The notes under the pieces: generated by a model | Databases searched by the model: none | What the model was told of the DNA's origin: nothing | The model's input: the letters and a program-made list of their open reading frames with translations, nothing else | From: Bacteroidales bacterium | GTDB lineage: Bacteria > Bacteroidota > Bacteroidia > Bacteroidales > UBA12077 | DNA: 64,000 nucleotides | Direction: 5' to 3' | NCBI GenBank assembly: GCA_028282785.1 | Contig: JANQHE010000024.1 | Span: forward strand, 1-64,000 | Translations under genes and position numbers: made by a program | Part shown: positions 42,774 to 52,775 of the stretch, in pieces | How positions within the stretch are numbered: position 1 is the stretch's first letter | Layout: every line of letters begins with the position of its first letter

Positions 42774-43910
42774 ATGAAAAAAATTGACAGAAGAATAGTC
42801 ATTGTAGCAGCATTTATTTTTATTGTAGGGCTTGCTTTCGGTTTAATGAAGTTTTTAGCAGCACAAAAACCTAAACCACCGAGAAGGCCTACTGTTGTTG
42901 CTAAACGTTTGGTTAAAGCGGAAGAAATAAAATATACAACAATAACATCGCCGGTTTCAGCCCCTGGCAGGGTAGCCTCTATTTCAGAAGTAGATATTAT
43001 AGCTGAAGCCTCTGGTAAGATTTTAATAAATAATGTTCCGTTAAAAAAGGGAGCTGAATTTAAGAAAGGAGATGTATTGTTCACAATCTATCCGGATGAA
43101 GTTAAATTGGCATTAAAATCTAAAAAGAGCCAATACTTAACCACACTGGCAAATTTATTGCCGGATATAAAAATCGATTATCCGGAATATGAAGAGCAGT
43201 TCAGAAAATTCTTTAACTCGATTGATGTAAATAATAAATTACCGGAATTTCCAAAAATTAAAAACGAAAAATTGGAGATTTTTCTTGCAAGCAGAAATGT
43301 ACTGAGTGATTATTATAGCATATTAAAGGACCAGTTACAACTAAGCCGTCATACTATAGTTGCTCCTTTCAACGGTACTTATTCTGAAGTTTATTTAGAG
43401 GCAGGAGCATATACCAATATGGGAGGTAAAGTTGCCCATGCTATTCAAACTGATATTCTTGAAATCGAAGTTCCGTTAGATAAGTTCGATGCTGAATGGG
43501 TTAAAATAGGAGATAAAATTGGTTTATACTCAGAATCAAGGGATATAAAATGGATAGGAACTGTTGTCCGTAAGAGTCGGTTTGTTGATGAAAATACTCA
43601 GTCACAGGGAATTTTTATAAGGGTTAAAAATACAGGTAACAAACCCTTAATGGCAGGAGAATATTTAAAGGCAAAGTTTCCTGGGCATCCTATTGAAAAT
43701 GTAATGGAGGTTCCAAGAAATGCTGTTTTCAATACCAACGAAGTTTTTATCGTTGAAGAAGGTAAAATTCACAAAGAAACCATCAATATTATTAAATTGA
43801 ATGAGAGAACTCTTATTTTCAATGGTATTGAAGAAGGAAAAACGATTGTAACACAACCATTGATTAATGTGCTGGAAGGAACAATGGTGGATGTACAGGG
43901 AAAAGAGTAA
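42774..43910 (+). CDS. RND efflux periplasmic adaptor (HlyD/AcrA type)
   Basis: A 378-residue adaptor with an N-terminal membrane anchor (about 8-28), a barrel-sandwich (lipoyl-like) domain split around a short helical hairpin, and a beta-barrel. Visible features are SAPGRVASISEVDIIAEASG and the second lipoyl half VAPFNGTYSEVYLEAGAYTN. It links the RND pump with the outer-membrane channel. The RND gene begins 18 bp after its stop and the TolC gene follows, forming a complete tripartite set. Confidence 0.9.
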   Translation: MKKIDRRIVIVAAFIFIVGLAFGLMKFLAAQKPKPPRRPTVVAKRLVKAEEIKYTTITSPVSAPGRVASISEVDIIAEASGKILINNVPLKKGAEFKKGDVLFTIYPDEVKLALKSKKSQYLTTLANLLPDIKIDYPEYEEQFRKFFNSIDVNNKLPEFPKIKNEKLEIFLASRNVLSDYYSILKDQLQLSRHTIVAPFNGTYSEVYLEAGAYTNMGGKVAHAIQTDILEIEVPLDKFDAEWVKIGDKIGLYSESRDIKWIGTVVRKSRFVDENTQSQGIFIRVKNTGNKPLMAGEYLKAKFPGHPIENVMEVPRNAVFNTNEVFIVEEGKIHKETINIIKLNERTLIFNGIEEGKTIVTQPLINVLEGTMVDVQGKE

Positions 43911-43928
43911 TTCTAAATCATTTTAGGT

Positions 43929-46900
43929 ATGAAAAAGATAATTGAGAGGTTTGTTGAATATCCTATATATGCTAATTTAATAATTGCCTTTGTACTAATT
44001 GCCGGTATTGCAGGGCTTTTAAGCATGAAAAAGGCATTTTTTCCTGAGGCTGAAAGTAGAATTATTAATATCTCTGTTTTTTATCCTGGTGCTTCACCGG
44101 TAGAAATGGAAGAAGGTGTTACTTCACGAATTGAAGAAGCTGTTAGGGGTTTGGTAGGAATCAAAGAAATTAATTCAACATCCGTAGAAAATAGTTCTGT
44201 TGTTACGATCGAAACAACGGGGGAATATCCCATTGATGAAGTTTTAATGGAAGTTAAAAACGCAGTTGATGGTATTTCATCATTACCTTCAGCAGCTGAG
44301 CGACCTATTGTATCTAAACGAAGGTCAAGGTCCGGGGCGTTGTACATGACCCTGGTAGCTGAAGAAGGGTCAGAAATCGATTTAATGACACTAAAAGAAT
44401 ACGGACAAAGGGTCGAAGAAGACCTTATGAGATCCGGTGTAATGAGCCAGGTAGATTTGTCAGGCTTTCCCACACCTGAAATTTCTGTAGAGATAAAAGA
44501 AGAAGAGTTGTTAAGGTATAATATCACGATTAATGAAATTATAAGAGCAATTCAATCCAATAACCAGGATATTTCCGGTGGTCAAATTAAATCTGACGAA
44601 GAAGAGCTGTTGATCCGCTTACGTTCCAGAAGCACAAACCCGAACGAAATTGGAAATATAATAGTTCGTGGTACTGATAATGGTGGTTATATTCGAATAA
44701 GAGATATAGCTGAAGTTAAAAAGAAGTTTGCCGACACATCGAATAAATCATGGATAAACGGTAAAAACTCCGTATTCCTAAGTGTTGATAAACTTCCGGA
44801 AGAGGATTTGGAAGAAATTACGGAATATGCAGAAAAGTATGTTAAAGAGTTTAATAAAGAAAATCCGGGTGTTGAGCTCGATGTTTCTTTTTCCTTTCTG
44901 GAAATACTGAATAGCCGGCTTGACCTATTAATTAAAAATGGTAGAATAGGATTGATTCTGGTAGTTCTGGTTATATCTATGTTTTTAAATGTTAGAGTAT
45001 CTTTCTGGGTTGCTTTTGGTATTCCTTTTAGTTTTCTGGCTATGTTTATTTATGCAAGCCTGATTGGTATAACTTTAAATATGATTTCCTTATTTGGAAT
45101 GATACTCGTTATTGGTATTCTGGTTGATGATGGGATTGTTATAGCTGAAAATATATATCTTCATTTCGAGAAAGGAAAAACCCCAATGAGAGCTGCTGTC
45201 GATGGTACCCTTGAGGTTTACCCGGCAGTATTAACTTCAGTAACAACAACTATAATTGCATTTGTTCCTTTATTATTGCTTTCCGGTACCCGGATGGAAA
45301 TGATGTACGATATGGCAATTGTGGTAGTCGTAAGTTTATTCTTTTCTTTATTTGAAGCCTTTTTTGTTTTACCAGCCCATTTAAGCAGCCGGCTTATTTT
45401 AAGAAGGCAAGACATAGAAAATAAAAAGCGTGGGATAAAAAGATATTTCGAGAGATTTATGGTGTGGTTGCGCGATGATATTTACCATTACGCATTGAAT
45501 TGGTTGTTAAGGTGGAGGCATGCGATAATAGGAATACCCATAGCGTTTTTCCTTATCACTTTTGGTTTATTAAATGGAGGTTTTATTAAAACTACCTTCT
45601 TTCCAATGGTAGACTTTGATAATTTCCAGGTAAATATTGCATTTACTCCGGGAGATGGTGAAAAACAAACAAAGGAATATCTTGATAGGTTTGAAACAGC
45701 TGTCTGGGAAGTAAATGATGAATTGGTTGAAGAATTGAAACTGGATAGCGATATTATTGATATTGTTTCAAAATCGATAGGAAACTCTTTCAGTGGGCAA
45801 GAGATTGGTTCACACGCAGGAAACCTAAATGTTTATCCGGTAAATCTTGAAGGAATAAACATTAGCGGACATGAAATATCCAATAGGGTTCGAAATAAAA
45901 TTGGTAAAATTCCTGAAGCCAGAAAATTTACTGTAGCCGGAAGAAATAGATGGGGGGCTCCGGTTTCAATTAGTTTAATGTCGAAAAACTTACAGGAACT
46001 TGATCAGGCTAAGGAATATTTAATGAGCCGGTTAACTGAACTTCCGCAATTGAAAGATATTAATGAGAACGTTGCTTTAGGAAAACAAGAAGTTCAGCTT
46101 AAATTAAAACCAAAAGCATATTTCCTGGGTTTAGATGAAAATACGATAGCACAGCAGGTCCGCCAAGGATTTTATGGTGGACAGGCCCAGCGTTTACAGG
46201 AAGGAAGAGATGAGCTACGGGTTTGGGTTCGTTATCCAAAATCAGGTAGAATGACTCTTGGGCAAATGGAGAATATGAAAATTAAAACAGCAACAGGCGA
46301 ATACCCATTAACCGAACTGGCAGAATACCATTTAGAGCGAGGCCCTGTCGCAATTAAGCGCTATCAGGGTTCTCGTGAAATACGTGTTGAAGCAGAGCTG
46401 GTTGACCCAACGGCTCCGGTTCCTGAAATTTTAGCACAGATTTCAACGGAAATAATGCCTGATGTTGAAGCTCAATTTGCAGGGATCCGATACGAATACC
46501 AGGGGCAACAAAAGTTCGGAAACGAAGCGGTAAATAGAATATGGCCCTATTTCCTGGTATCATTTATTATTATTATTTTCTTAATGATTATTCATTTCAA
46601 AAGTTTTAATCAAACGCTTATTATTCTTTTCATGATCCCTCTATCTATTTTAGGAGTATTTTGGGGACATGGAATTCATGGTAAACCTGTTTCATTGATG
46701 AGTTTATGGGGAATGGTAGCATTGACCGGAGTAATTATTAATGATGCAATCGTATTTTTATCAAAATATGATAGAAGTTTATTGGAAGGTAAAAAAGTTA
46801 AAGATGCAATTGTTGAGGCTGGGAAATTAAGGCTTAGGCCAATTATTTTAACAACAGTTACAACCTCTGTCGGATTATTTCCGATGATCCTGGAAAAAAG

Positions 46901-47156
46901 TATCCAGGCACAATTTTTAATTCCTATGGCAATTAGTTTAGCTTATGGTGTTGCAATCGGTACAGTATTTATTCTGATATTCTTCCCCGTTTTAATTATG
47001 TTACTAAACGATGTAAGAGTGTATATGAAATACTTATGGACAGGTGTAAAACCGGAACGCGAGGATGTTGAAGTAGCGATAATATTACATAAGCGAAAAA
47101 TGAAATATGAAAGAAATGGTCATGCGCCTATTCAAGAGGAAAATAAACCGGAATAA
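43929..47156 (+). CDS. RND-family efflux pump, inner-membrane subunit
   Basis: A 1075-residue pump with twelve membrane helices and two large periplasmic loops. The hydrophobe/amphiphile RND signs are present: N-terminal ASPVEMEEGVTSRIEEAVRG, the helix-4 proton relay GILVDDGIVIAEN with paired Asp, and WGMVALTGVIINDAIV in the second half. Substrates cannot be told from sequence. Operon position between adaptor and TolC is standard. Confidence 0.92.
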   Translation: MKKIIERFVEYPIYANLIIAFVLIAGIAGLLSMKKAFFPEAESRIINISVFYPGASPVEMEEGVTSRIEEAVRGLVGIKEINSTSVENSSVVTIETTGEYPIDEVLMEVKNAVDGISSLPSAAERPIVSKRRSRSGALYMTLVAEEGSEIDLMTLKEYGQRVEEDLMRSGVMSQVDLSGFPTPEISVEIKEEELLRYNITINEIIRAIQSNNQDISGGQIKSDEEELLIRLRSRSTNPNEIGNIIVRGTDNGGYIRIRDIAEVKKKFADTSNKSWINGKNSVFLSVDKLPEEDLEEITEYAEKYVKEFNKENPGVELDVSFSFLEILNSRLDLLIKNGRIGLILVVLVISMFLNVRVSFWVAFGIPFSFLAMFIYASLIGITLNMISLFGMILVIGILVDDGIVIAENIYLHFEKGKTPMRAAVDGTLEVYPAVLTSVTTTIIAFVPLLLLSGTRMEMMYDMAIVVVVSLFFSLFEAFFVLPAHLSSRLILRRQDIENKKRGIKRYFERFMVWLRDDIYHYALNWLLRWRHAIIGIPIAFFLITFGLLNGGFIKTTFFPMVDFDNFQVNIAFTPGDGEKQTKEYLDRFETAVWEVNDELVEELKLDSDIIDIVSKSIGNSFSGQEIGSHAGNLNVYPVNLEGINISGHEISNRVRNKIGKIPEARKFTVAGRNRWGAPVSISLMSKNLQELDQAKEYLMSRLTELPQLKDINENVALGKQEVQLKLKPKAYFLGLDENTIAQQVRQGFYGGQAQRLQEGRDELRVWVRYPKSGRMTLGQMENMKIKTATGEYPLTELAEYHLERGPVAIKRYQGSREIRVEAELVDPTAPVPEILAQISTEIMPDVEAQFAGIRYEYQGQQKFGNEAVNRIWPYFLVSFIIIIFLMIIHFKSFNQTLIILFMIPLSILGVFWGHGIHGKPVSLMSLWGMVALTGVIINDAIVFLSKYDRSLLEGKKVKDAIVEAGKLRLRPIILTTVTTSVGLFPMILEKSIQAQFLIPMAISLAYGVAIGTVFILIFFPVLIMLLNDVRVYMKYLWTGVKPEREDVEVAIILHKRKMKYERNGHAPIQEENKPE

Positions 47157-47168
47157 ATCACGATAACT

Positions 47169-48461
47169 ATGAATACAATTTTAAAATATATCATATCAGT
47201 TTTTATTCTATTTTCATCTTTTCAGTTGGTAGCCCAGGATATGGAATTATCCCTTTCAGGTGCCATTGAAAAAGCATTGGAAAATAATTATGGTATCATC
47301 GTTTCGAAATCTGATATTGAAATTGCCGAAATTAATAATTCCTGGGGAACAGCTGGCAGGTACCCAACGATTGGATTTGATGTTACATCTTCAAATAGTG
47401 AGGAGTTAATTGATAATACAACAACGAATCGAATATCGGGAGGTGTAGGCATTAACTGGACCATATTCAACGGATTTAAAGTTAACATCACTAAAGATAA
47501 ACTTGAAAAACTCGAAGAAATTGCAAAAGGAGGTTCTGGTGTAACCATCGAGAATACGATTCAGGATGTTGTAATGGCATACTATAATATCCTATTACAA
47601 GAAGAAAGACTTGAAGTATTGCACGATGTGATGCTATTATCTAAAGATAGATACGATTACGAACAAACCAAACTTGAAATAGGAAGCTCGGTTACTTACA
47701 ATGTTTTGTTGGCAAAGAACATTTTTTTGGATGATAAAGCTTCATTTTTAAATCAGGAAGTGGTTGTACGAAATGCTGTTCGGAACCTGAACTTTCTTTT
47801 AGGGGAGCAACCGGCAGTATCATGGAATTTTACAGATGATTTCAGTTCTGATACTGTAGAATTTATACTTGGAGATTTGATGGATAAAATGATGGCTAAT
47901 AATCAGACTTTGAAAAATCAATATGCCAACTTATTGTTACAACAAGATGAGGTTAAGTATCAAAAAGGATCATATTATCCGAGAGTAAGTTTATCGGCAG
48001 GTATTGATAATTCTTATTCATGGATAAACTCCGGTTCAGGTGAAACTTATACCGAAGCATTAACTCCTTATGGAAATATAACTTTATCATACGATATTTA
48101 TAACGGAGGAAACAGGAAAAGTGCTATTGAAATTGCTAAAATTAATGAGCAAATCACACAGATTGAAACAGAAGAAATAAAGCATAGTTTAACAAACCAG
48201 CTTTACAACGAATATGAAACTTACAACCTGCGAAAAGTACTTTTAAATGTTGCCAACGAAAGCTTGGAAACAGCAGAACTGAATCTGCAAATTGCAGAAG
48301 AGAAATTTAAAACAGGAGCTATAAACTCATTTAATTACCGCGATATACAATTAAATTATCTGAATTCGGCAATTAATCAATTACAATCGATATATAACCT
48401 TATATATTCAAATACAAGCTTAACAAGGTTAACCGGTGGTTTTCTGGAACAGAACGATTAA
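47169..48461 (+). CDS. TolC-family outer-membrane channel
   Basis: A 430-residue protein with signal peptide (ending LVAQ), then long helices and four beta-strand segments in two repeats, typical of TolC: LSGAIEKALENNYGIIVSKS at the start and ALTPYGNITLSYDIYNGG in the middle. It starts 12 bp after the RND gene. A terminator follows 4 bp after its stop. Confidence 0.9.
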   Translation: MNTILKYIISVFILFSSFQLVAQDMELSLSGAIEKALENNYGIIVSKSDIEIAEINNSWGTAGRYPTIGFDVTSSNSEELIDNTTTNRISGGVGINWTIFNGFKVNITKDKLEKLEEIAKGGSGVTIENTIQDVVMAYYNILLQEERLEVLHDVMLLSKDRYDYEQTKLEIGSSVTYNVLLAKNIFLDDKASFLNQEVVVRNAVRNLNFLLGEQPAVSWNFTDDFSSDTVEFILGDLMDKMMANNQTLKNQYANLLLQQDEVKYQKGSYYPRVSLSAGIDNSYSWINSGSGETYTEALTPYGNITLSYDIYNGGNRKSAIEIAKINEQITQIETEEIKHSLTNQLYNEYETYNLRKVLLNVANESLETAELNLQIAEEKFKTGAINSFNYRDIQLNYLNSAINQLQSIYNLIYSNTSLTRLTGGFLEQND

Positions 48462-48464
48462 AAT

Positions 48465-48509
48465 AAAACGCCTTCTAATCCTGATAGCTATCGGGAGGAA
48501 GGCGTTTTT
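48465..48509 (+). terminator. Terminator with nested palindrome after the RND operon
   Basis: AAAACGCCTTC pairs with GAAGGCGTTTT as a perfect 11-bp outer stem. The loop holds CCTGATAGCTATCGGG, itself almost a palindrome, giving a double hairpin followed by a T-run. The inner unit resembles a palindrome I have seen repeatedly in Bacteroidota intergenic DNA. Confidence 0.85.
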
Positions 48510-48514
48510 AATTA

Positions 48515-48734
48515 TTAAACAATTTCTTTTCTATACAAGATCTTCTTATTTGGAATATCATAAATTTCTATAACTGCACCTTCTTCTTATAAAACCTTTC
48601 TTTGAGATGTATTTTTGTAGAACAGGATAAACTTTCATAATGCTAAACATAACTGACATTTTTTCTTTATATGGAAAATAAGTTACAATATATTCTTTAC
48701 GCAGGTTTGTTTTGATTTTATTCTCCGGTTTTAA
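48515..48734 (-). pseudogene. Frameshifted remnant of a GyrI-like effector-binding domain
   Basis: Downstream of the esterase, the minus strand encodes LRKEYIVTYFPYKEKM and MKVYPVLQKYISKKGF in one frame, then GAVIEIYDIPNKKILYR ending at a TAA in the next frame. The two parts look like the C-terminal half of a GyrI-like/AraC effector-binding domain. The total is one nt over a multiple of three, so a single-base shift near 48580 explains the break. No start is visible; the fragment overlaps the esterase stop. Confidence 0.55.
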
Positions 48735-49513
48735 TTACCATAAATATATTTAAAACCTTCTTGAAAGCCTTCCATGGGAACATGTCCGGATTCTTCTAAT
48801 CCTTCACAGTAAAACATAAGGATTGGAAATTTGCTCTTGATTAATTCACTAAATTGTGGCACATAGTCAGTAACCCTCGACATCTCATTTTTTAAGCCAT
48901 ATAAAATATAAAGATGTTTACCTTTCATTACATCGGTTGGGTAATCTTTTTTTATTAAGCCGGTCATAAATTCATTGCAGTGGCCAATAGTTGGGCTTAG
49001 AGAAATAAAGGATGAAAATTGAGAAGGTTGAGTAAGCATTGTATAAATTGTAAATAATCCTGCATTCGAAACTCCGAATAAAATATCTTTTCCGGTTGTT
49101 TTATAATTCTGATCAATATATGGTTTTAGTTCTGTGGTTAGAAAGTTTAAGAAATTATATGCTCCTCCTGATCCTTGACGGCTGCTTATTTTAACAGGGA
49201 TCATATCTCTGCTTCGATTTTCTCTGGTTCCAATGCCAACTATAATATGAGGATTTGACTTAACATATTCAAGAACTAATCCATAAGGCCTTGTCATTTC
49301 TGCATCAAGCATATAAATTACAGGATATGATTTTACATTGGCATCTTTTGGTGCAAAGACGTATAAATCCCGCTTTTCATTTAATATATCAGAATGATAT
49401 TCCTTATATAATACATCTTTAAATGCTTTATCTGGCGTTTGATTTTGCGAAAATGAAGTTTTGCTAAAAAATATTAAAAACAGTATAAAGAAATAATTTA
49501 GTGTCTTTTTCAT
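48731..49513 (-). CDS. Secreted alpha/beta-hydrolase, esterase-D/IroE-like
   Basis: A 260-residue secreted esterase (signal peptide ends SKTSFSQ). The nucleophile elbow is GVSNAG, and the catalytic His is probably in EESGHVP; PVIYMLDAEMTRPYG is the usual N-terminal strand-turn. The PF00756 fold includes siderophore esterases such as IroE and Fes as well as S-formylglutathione hydrolases. It follows the CBM9-like gene after 11 bp, so the substrate could be carbohydrate ester or a siderophore; the sequence does not decide. Confidence 0.8.
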   Translation of the reverse strand: MKKTLNYFFILFLIFFSKTSFSQNQTPDKAFKDVLYKEYHSDILNEKRDLYVFAPKDANVKSYPVIYMLDAEMTRPYGLVLEYVKSNPHIIVGIGTRENRSRDMIPVKISSRQGSGGAYNFLNFLTTELKPYIDQNYKTTGKDILFGVSNAGLFTIYTMLTQPSQFSSFISLSPTIGHCNEFMTGLIKKDYPTDVMKGKHLYILYGLKNEMSRVTDYVPQFSELIKSKFPILMFYCEGLEESGHVPMEGFQEGFKYIYGN

Positions 49514-49524
49514 GATTAGTTATT

Positions 49525-50211
49525 TTAGATTTTTATTTGCAACCAGCTATTAGGTTTAAATTGTAGTCCATTTTTGGCCGAGCCCGATATCAGCTCTTTG
49601 TTTAAGCAGTCATCATTCAACCCAGATGGTAATTTAGCTATTTTTTCTTCTGCCTTAATTTGAAAGAAAACAACGCTTATAAAAAGCTTTTTTTGCTGTA
49701 ATTCAGTTAACGGAATTGCATATTCAGTTTCAGAATAATCACCCATTTCTATTAAGTTGGCGTACCAACCAAACTGTTTAAGTTTGGACTTTCTATACTC
49801 AGGAGTTAAACGAACAGGACCACGAGAATATTTTTTACCATTAACATTAAGTGGCTCTTTAAAATCATGTATGAGTTTCCATGCGTCATTAATAATTATA
49901 TATTCGGCTGTTATCAAACCTGTTGATGAATGCAATATTTTAAATCCATTGTCATTTCCAATTGCAATTGAGCAAAACCCTCCTGCTTTTCCTTTTACAG
50001 CAATGAATAATGTGTCTTTAAAACGTTGAATTTTTACAAATTCACCACCATGTAAAGGTAGTATATATGATTTTTCCCATTCTTTTAAATTAATCGTTCC
50101 ATCAATTAATATCTTATCTCCTTTTGGTACATTGATACATAAATTTTGTGAATAAGTGGATAGGCAACAACCAATAAAAATCAGGCTTAACTTAATAAAA
50201 TTTAATATCAT
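49525..50211 (-). CDS. Secreted CBM9-like beta-sandwich protein
   Basis: A 228-residue exported protein with a signal peptide containing a Cys pair (IGCCLSTYSQ). The segment ILIDGTINLKEWEKSYILPL resembles the start of CBM9/DOMON-like beta-sandwich domains, and the rest is strand-rich with an aromatic surface. Such domains bind sugars or haem. It lies between an FtsX-type permease gene and an esterase in one operon. The ligand is unknown. Confidence 0.6.
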   Translation of the reverse strand: MILNFIKLSLIFIGCCLSTYSQNLCINVPKGDKILIDGTINLKEWEKSYILPLHGGEFVKIQRFKDTLFIAVKGKAGGFCSIAIGNDNGFKILHSSTGLITAEYIIINDAWKLIHDFKEPLNVNGKKYSRGPVRLTPEYRKSKLKQFGWYANLIEMGDYSETEYAIPLTELQQKKLFISVVFFQIKAEEKIAKLPSGLNDDCLNKELISGSAKNGLQFKPNSWLQIKI

Positions 50212-50239
50212 GAATTATAAGCTTTTAAAGAAAGAGTAA

Positions 50240-52594
50240 CTATTCATATCTTAAAGTATCAGCTGGATTAGTTCTTGAAGCTTTTATAGTTTGTGTGCTT
50301 ACAATTAGCAATGCAAGAAACAATGCAATAAATCCTCCAATTAAAAACATCCACCATTGTATATTAATTTTATATGCAAAATTATCTAACCAACGGTTCA
50401 TAAAGTAATAGGTAATAGGAGTCGAAATAATAAATGATAATAGAATCCATTTTAAGAAACTGGAAGATAATAAGAAGTGAATGTCACGAAATCTAGCTCC
50501 CATAACTTTTCTAATTCCAACTTCTTTTGTTCTTTGATCAATTATAAAACTCGTCATTCCTGTCAAACCTAGTATAGATATAAACATTCCGATAAAAGTA
50601 AAAAATATTATGATAGATCGAATTACTTTATCCTGATTATAAAGCTGAGCTAAACTTTCATCAAGAAAATAGATATTGAAAGTATTTTGTGTTTCATATC
50701 TGTTCCAATGTTCAGTGAGTAATTCCCTAACCTCTTCGATGCGATTAATATTAATTTTAAGGAATGCCCAACCGCAATTATCTGGTTCAAATCTGATTAT
50801 TTGATTATCAATGTGTGAACGTAAAGATCTGAAATGATAGTTTTTTGCCACACCTATAACTGGTTTTTTTATAGGATTATCTTTTGTCCATACGAATTTC
50901 CCTAAAGGAGAATCAAGGTTCATCGCGGCAACAGATGATTCATTTAGTATTATAGCATTAGAGTCTGATGCAAACTTCTCCGAGAAAGCTCTTCCTTCAG
51001 AAATTTTGATATTAAAAGTTGAGAAATAATCATAATCAACAAATAACGCTCTAAATAAAGTTTCCTTCGAAAGATCTTGACCGTCCCATCTAAATCTACT
51101 ATTTGAATAATTATAACCATCAGTTAAAACGCTCCCTGTGCGTGTCATATTTATAATTCCAGGATGCTGAAGGAGATCTTCCTTAATAGTATAATAATGT
51201 TCGTAAAATCCTTCCTGCATATAGAAGTATATTATATTCTCTTTATCATATCCTAAATCCTTATTAAGCATGAAGTTGATTTGTTTAGTCATAATTAATG
51301 TTGCGGTTATGAGCACAATGGATATGGTAAACTGAAAAATTACAAGGATTCGTCTTAAATTTCTTTTTCCGTCTTGTATTGATCCTTTAAGAACATTAAT
51401 AGGTTTAAATGAGGAAAGGTAAAGCGCTGGATAACTACCAGCAAAAATTCCGGTAATTAACACAATTCCTAACAGAGCTAAATAAATTCTAATATCACTA
51501 TAATCAATATTAAGTCCAATATGGGTTATATTATTAAAGGCAGGACGAGCTAATTCAACAAGCATCATTGCAATAATTATAGAAATAAATGTAATAAGTA
51601 TTGTTTCACCTAAAAACTGACTAATTAAATTTGGTTTATGTGCTCCTGATACTTTTTTCATTCCTATCTCTCTTGTTCGACGAGAAGCTCTGGCAGTAGA
51701 AAGGTTCATAAAGTTGATACAAGCAATTACTATAAGAAAAACTCCAATGATCAGAAATATCTGCACGTATTTTCCATCCACCGTATTAGCATATTCAAAA
51801 TCATAACCTGTTGTTAAATGAATGTCTTGTAATGATTGTAAATCAAGTTTTGCGAATTCTTCCAGTGTGGGTTTGGATTGAAGAAAATTTTCAATTTTTT
51901 CTACACCTTGTTCTCTCGTAAAGCCTTTATTTAAAGAAATATAAGTAAAGTACCCACTATTATCCCATTGATCAATAGTATAGCCAAAATTTGTTCCTAA
52001 ATGTTCAAAAGGAATCATATAATCAAACCACCAGTGAGTTTCTTTAGGATAATCTTCAAATACAGCTGTTACAAGAAACTCCCTGTCCGGAGGAGCACTA
52101 ATAGTCTTTCCTATTGGATCTTCTTCGCCAAAATATTTTTTCGCAAAACTTTCTGAAATAGCAATATTGTTGGGCTCAGATATAGGTTCATTTTTTAACT
52201 TCTTAGTTATTTTAATGGTGAACATATCAAAAAAAGAAGGATCAGCATAAGTTCCTCGTTCACGAAACGCCTCTTCGCCCTTTAAAAATTGAAGCCCTGA
52301 GCCACTTAACCGGCAATAATCTGTAATTTCCGGAACTTCTTCTTTTAAACTTGGGCCTAATGGACCTTGAGTAATACACCAGGTAGTATAATCTTCGAAT
52401 TTTATATGTTGAATTACTCTGTAAACATTACCTGAATTTGTATGAAAATCATCAAAGCTTGTGTGGTACTTTACCCAAAGTAAAATTAGAATAGAGCAAG
52501 CCATTCCTACAGATAATCCTAAAATATTGATGACTGAAAATCCTTTGTATTTCCAGATATTTCGAAGTATGAGCTTTAAATTTGTTTTAAACAT
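50240..52594 (-). CDS. FtsX/MacB-type ABC transporter permease
   Basis: A 784-residue protein with two FtsX-like modules: an N-terminal helix (about 20-42), a MacB-type periplasmic core, three helices with TREIGMKKVSGAHK, a second core, and three more helices with TKEVGIRKVMGARF. Such proteins work in mechanotransmission or lipoprotein/peptide export with a separate ATPase, which is not encoded here. It is transcribed divergently from a sigma54 regulator and has a TGGCAC element upstream, so it may be a target of that regulator. Confidence 0.88.
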   Translation of the reverse strand: MFKTNLKLILRNIWKYKGFSVINILGLSVGMACSILILLWVKYHTSFDDFHTNSGNVYRVIQHIKFEDYTTWCITQGPLGPSLKEEVPEITDYCRLSGSGLQFLKGEEAFRERGTYADPSFFDMFTIKITKKLKNEPISEPNNIAISESFAKKYFGEEDPIGKTISAPPDREFLVTAVFEDYPKETHWWFDYMIPFEHLGTNFGYTIDQWDNSGYFTYISLNKGFTREQGVEKIENFLQSKPTLEEFAKLDLQSLQDIHLTTGYDFEYANTVDGKYVQIFLIIGVFLIVIACINFMNLSTARASRRTREIGMKKVSGAHKPNLISQFLGETILITFISIIIAMMLVELARPAFNNITHIGLNIDYSDIRIYLALLGIVLITGIFAGSYPALYLSSFKPINVLKGSIQDGKRNLRRILVIFQFTISIVLITATLIMTKQINFMLNKDLGYDKENIIYFYMQEGFYEHYYTIKEDLLQHPGIINMTRTGSVLTDGYNYSNSRFRWDGQDLSKETLFRALFVDYDYFSTFNIKISEGRAFSEKFASDSNAIILNESSVAAMNLDSPLGKFVWTKDNPIKKPVIGVAKNYHFRSLRSHIDNQIIRFEPDNCGWAFLKININRIEEVRELLTEHWNRYETQNTFNIYFLDESLAQLYNQDKVIRSIIIFFTFIGMFISILGLTGMTSFIIDQRTKEVGIRKVMGARFRDIHFLLSSSFLKWILLSFIISTPITYYFMNRWLDNFAYKINIQWWMFLIGGFIALFLALLIVSTQTIKASRTNPADTLRYE

Positions 52595-52625
52595 GATATA
52601 AAGATATTAGAATAACCTTTTGTAA

Positions 52626-52640
52626 CCTAAAAATGTGCCA
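52626..52640 (-). promoter_or_regulatory. Possible sigma54 promoter of the permease gene
   Basis: On the minus strand TGGCAC (52640-52635) then 5 nt and TAGG (52629-52626). The -24 half is perfect, but the -12 half has GG instead of GC, so the match is partial. It lies 32 nt upstream of the permease ATG, beside a sigma54-dependent regulator gene. Confidence 0.35.
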
Positions 52641-52705
52641 TGATTTATAATTATCAATAAATCAACAATTAATGGTGTTATATTTTTATTTGTGAGAAAA
52701 TAATG

Positions 52706-52723
52706 TGTTGCATTTTCGCAACA
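52706..52723. promoter_or_regulatory. Inverted repeat, candidate activator site
   Basis: TGTTGC-N6-GCAACA, a perfect 6-bp dyad in the divergent region between the permease gene and the NtrC-type regulator. Its position, 66-83 bp upstream of the TGGCAC element, suits an enhancer site for the encoded activator. Confidence 0.45.
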
Positions 52724-52727
52724 GTAA

Positions 52728-52758
52728 TTGTGCGATATTAAAACAATCATTACATTTG
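52728..52758 (+). promoter_or_regulatory. Promoter of the two-component operon
   Basis: TTG (52728-52730), 20 nt, then TACATTTG (52751-52758), an exact TAnnTTTG match. The ATG at 52776 is 17 nt downstream. Confidence 0.7.
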
Positions 52759-52775
52759 ATTATTAAAATGTCAGT

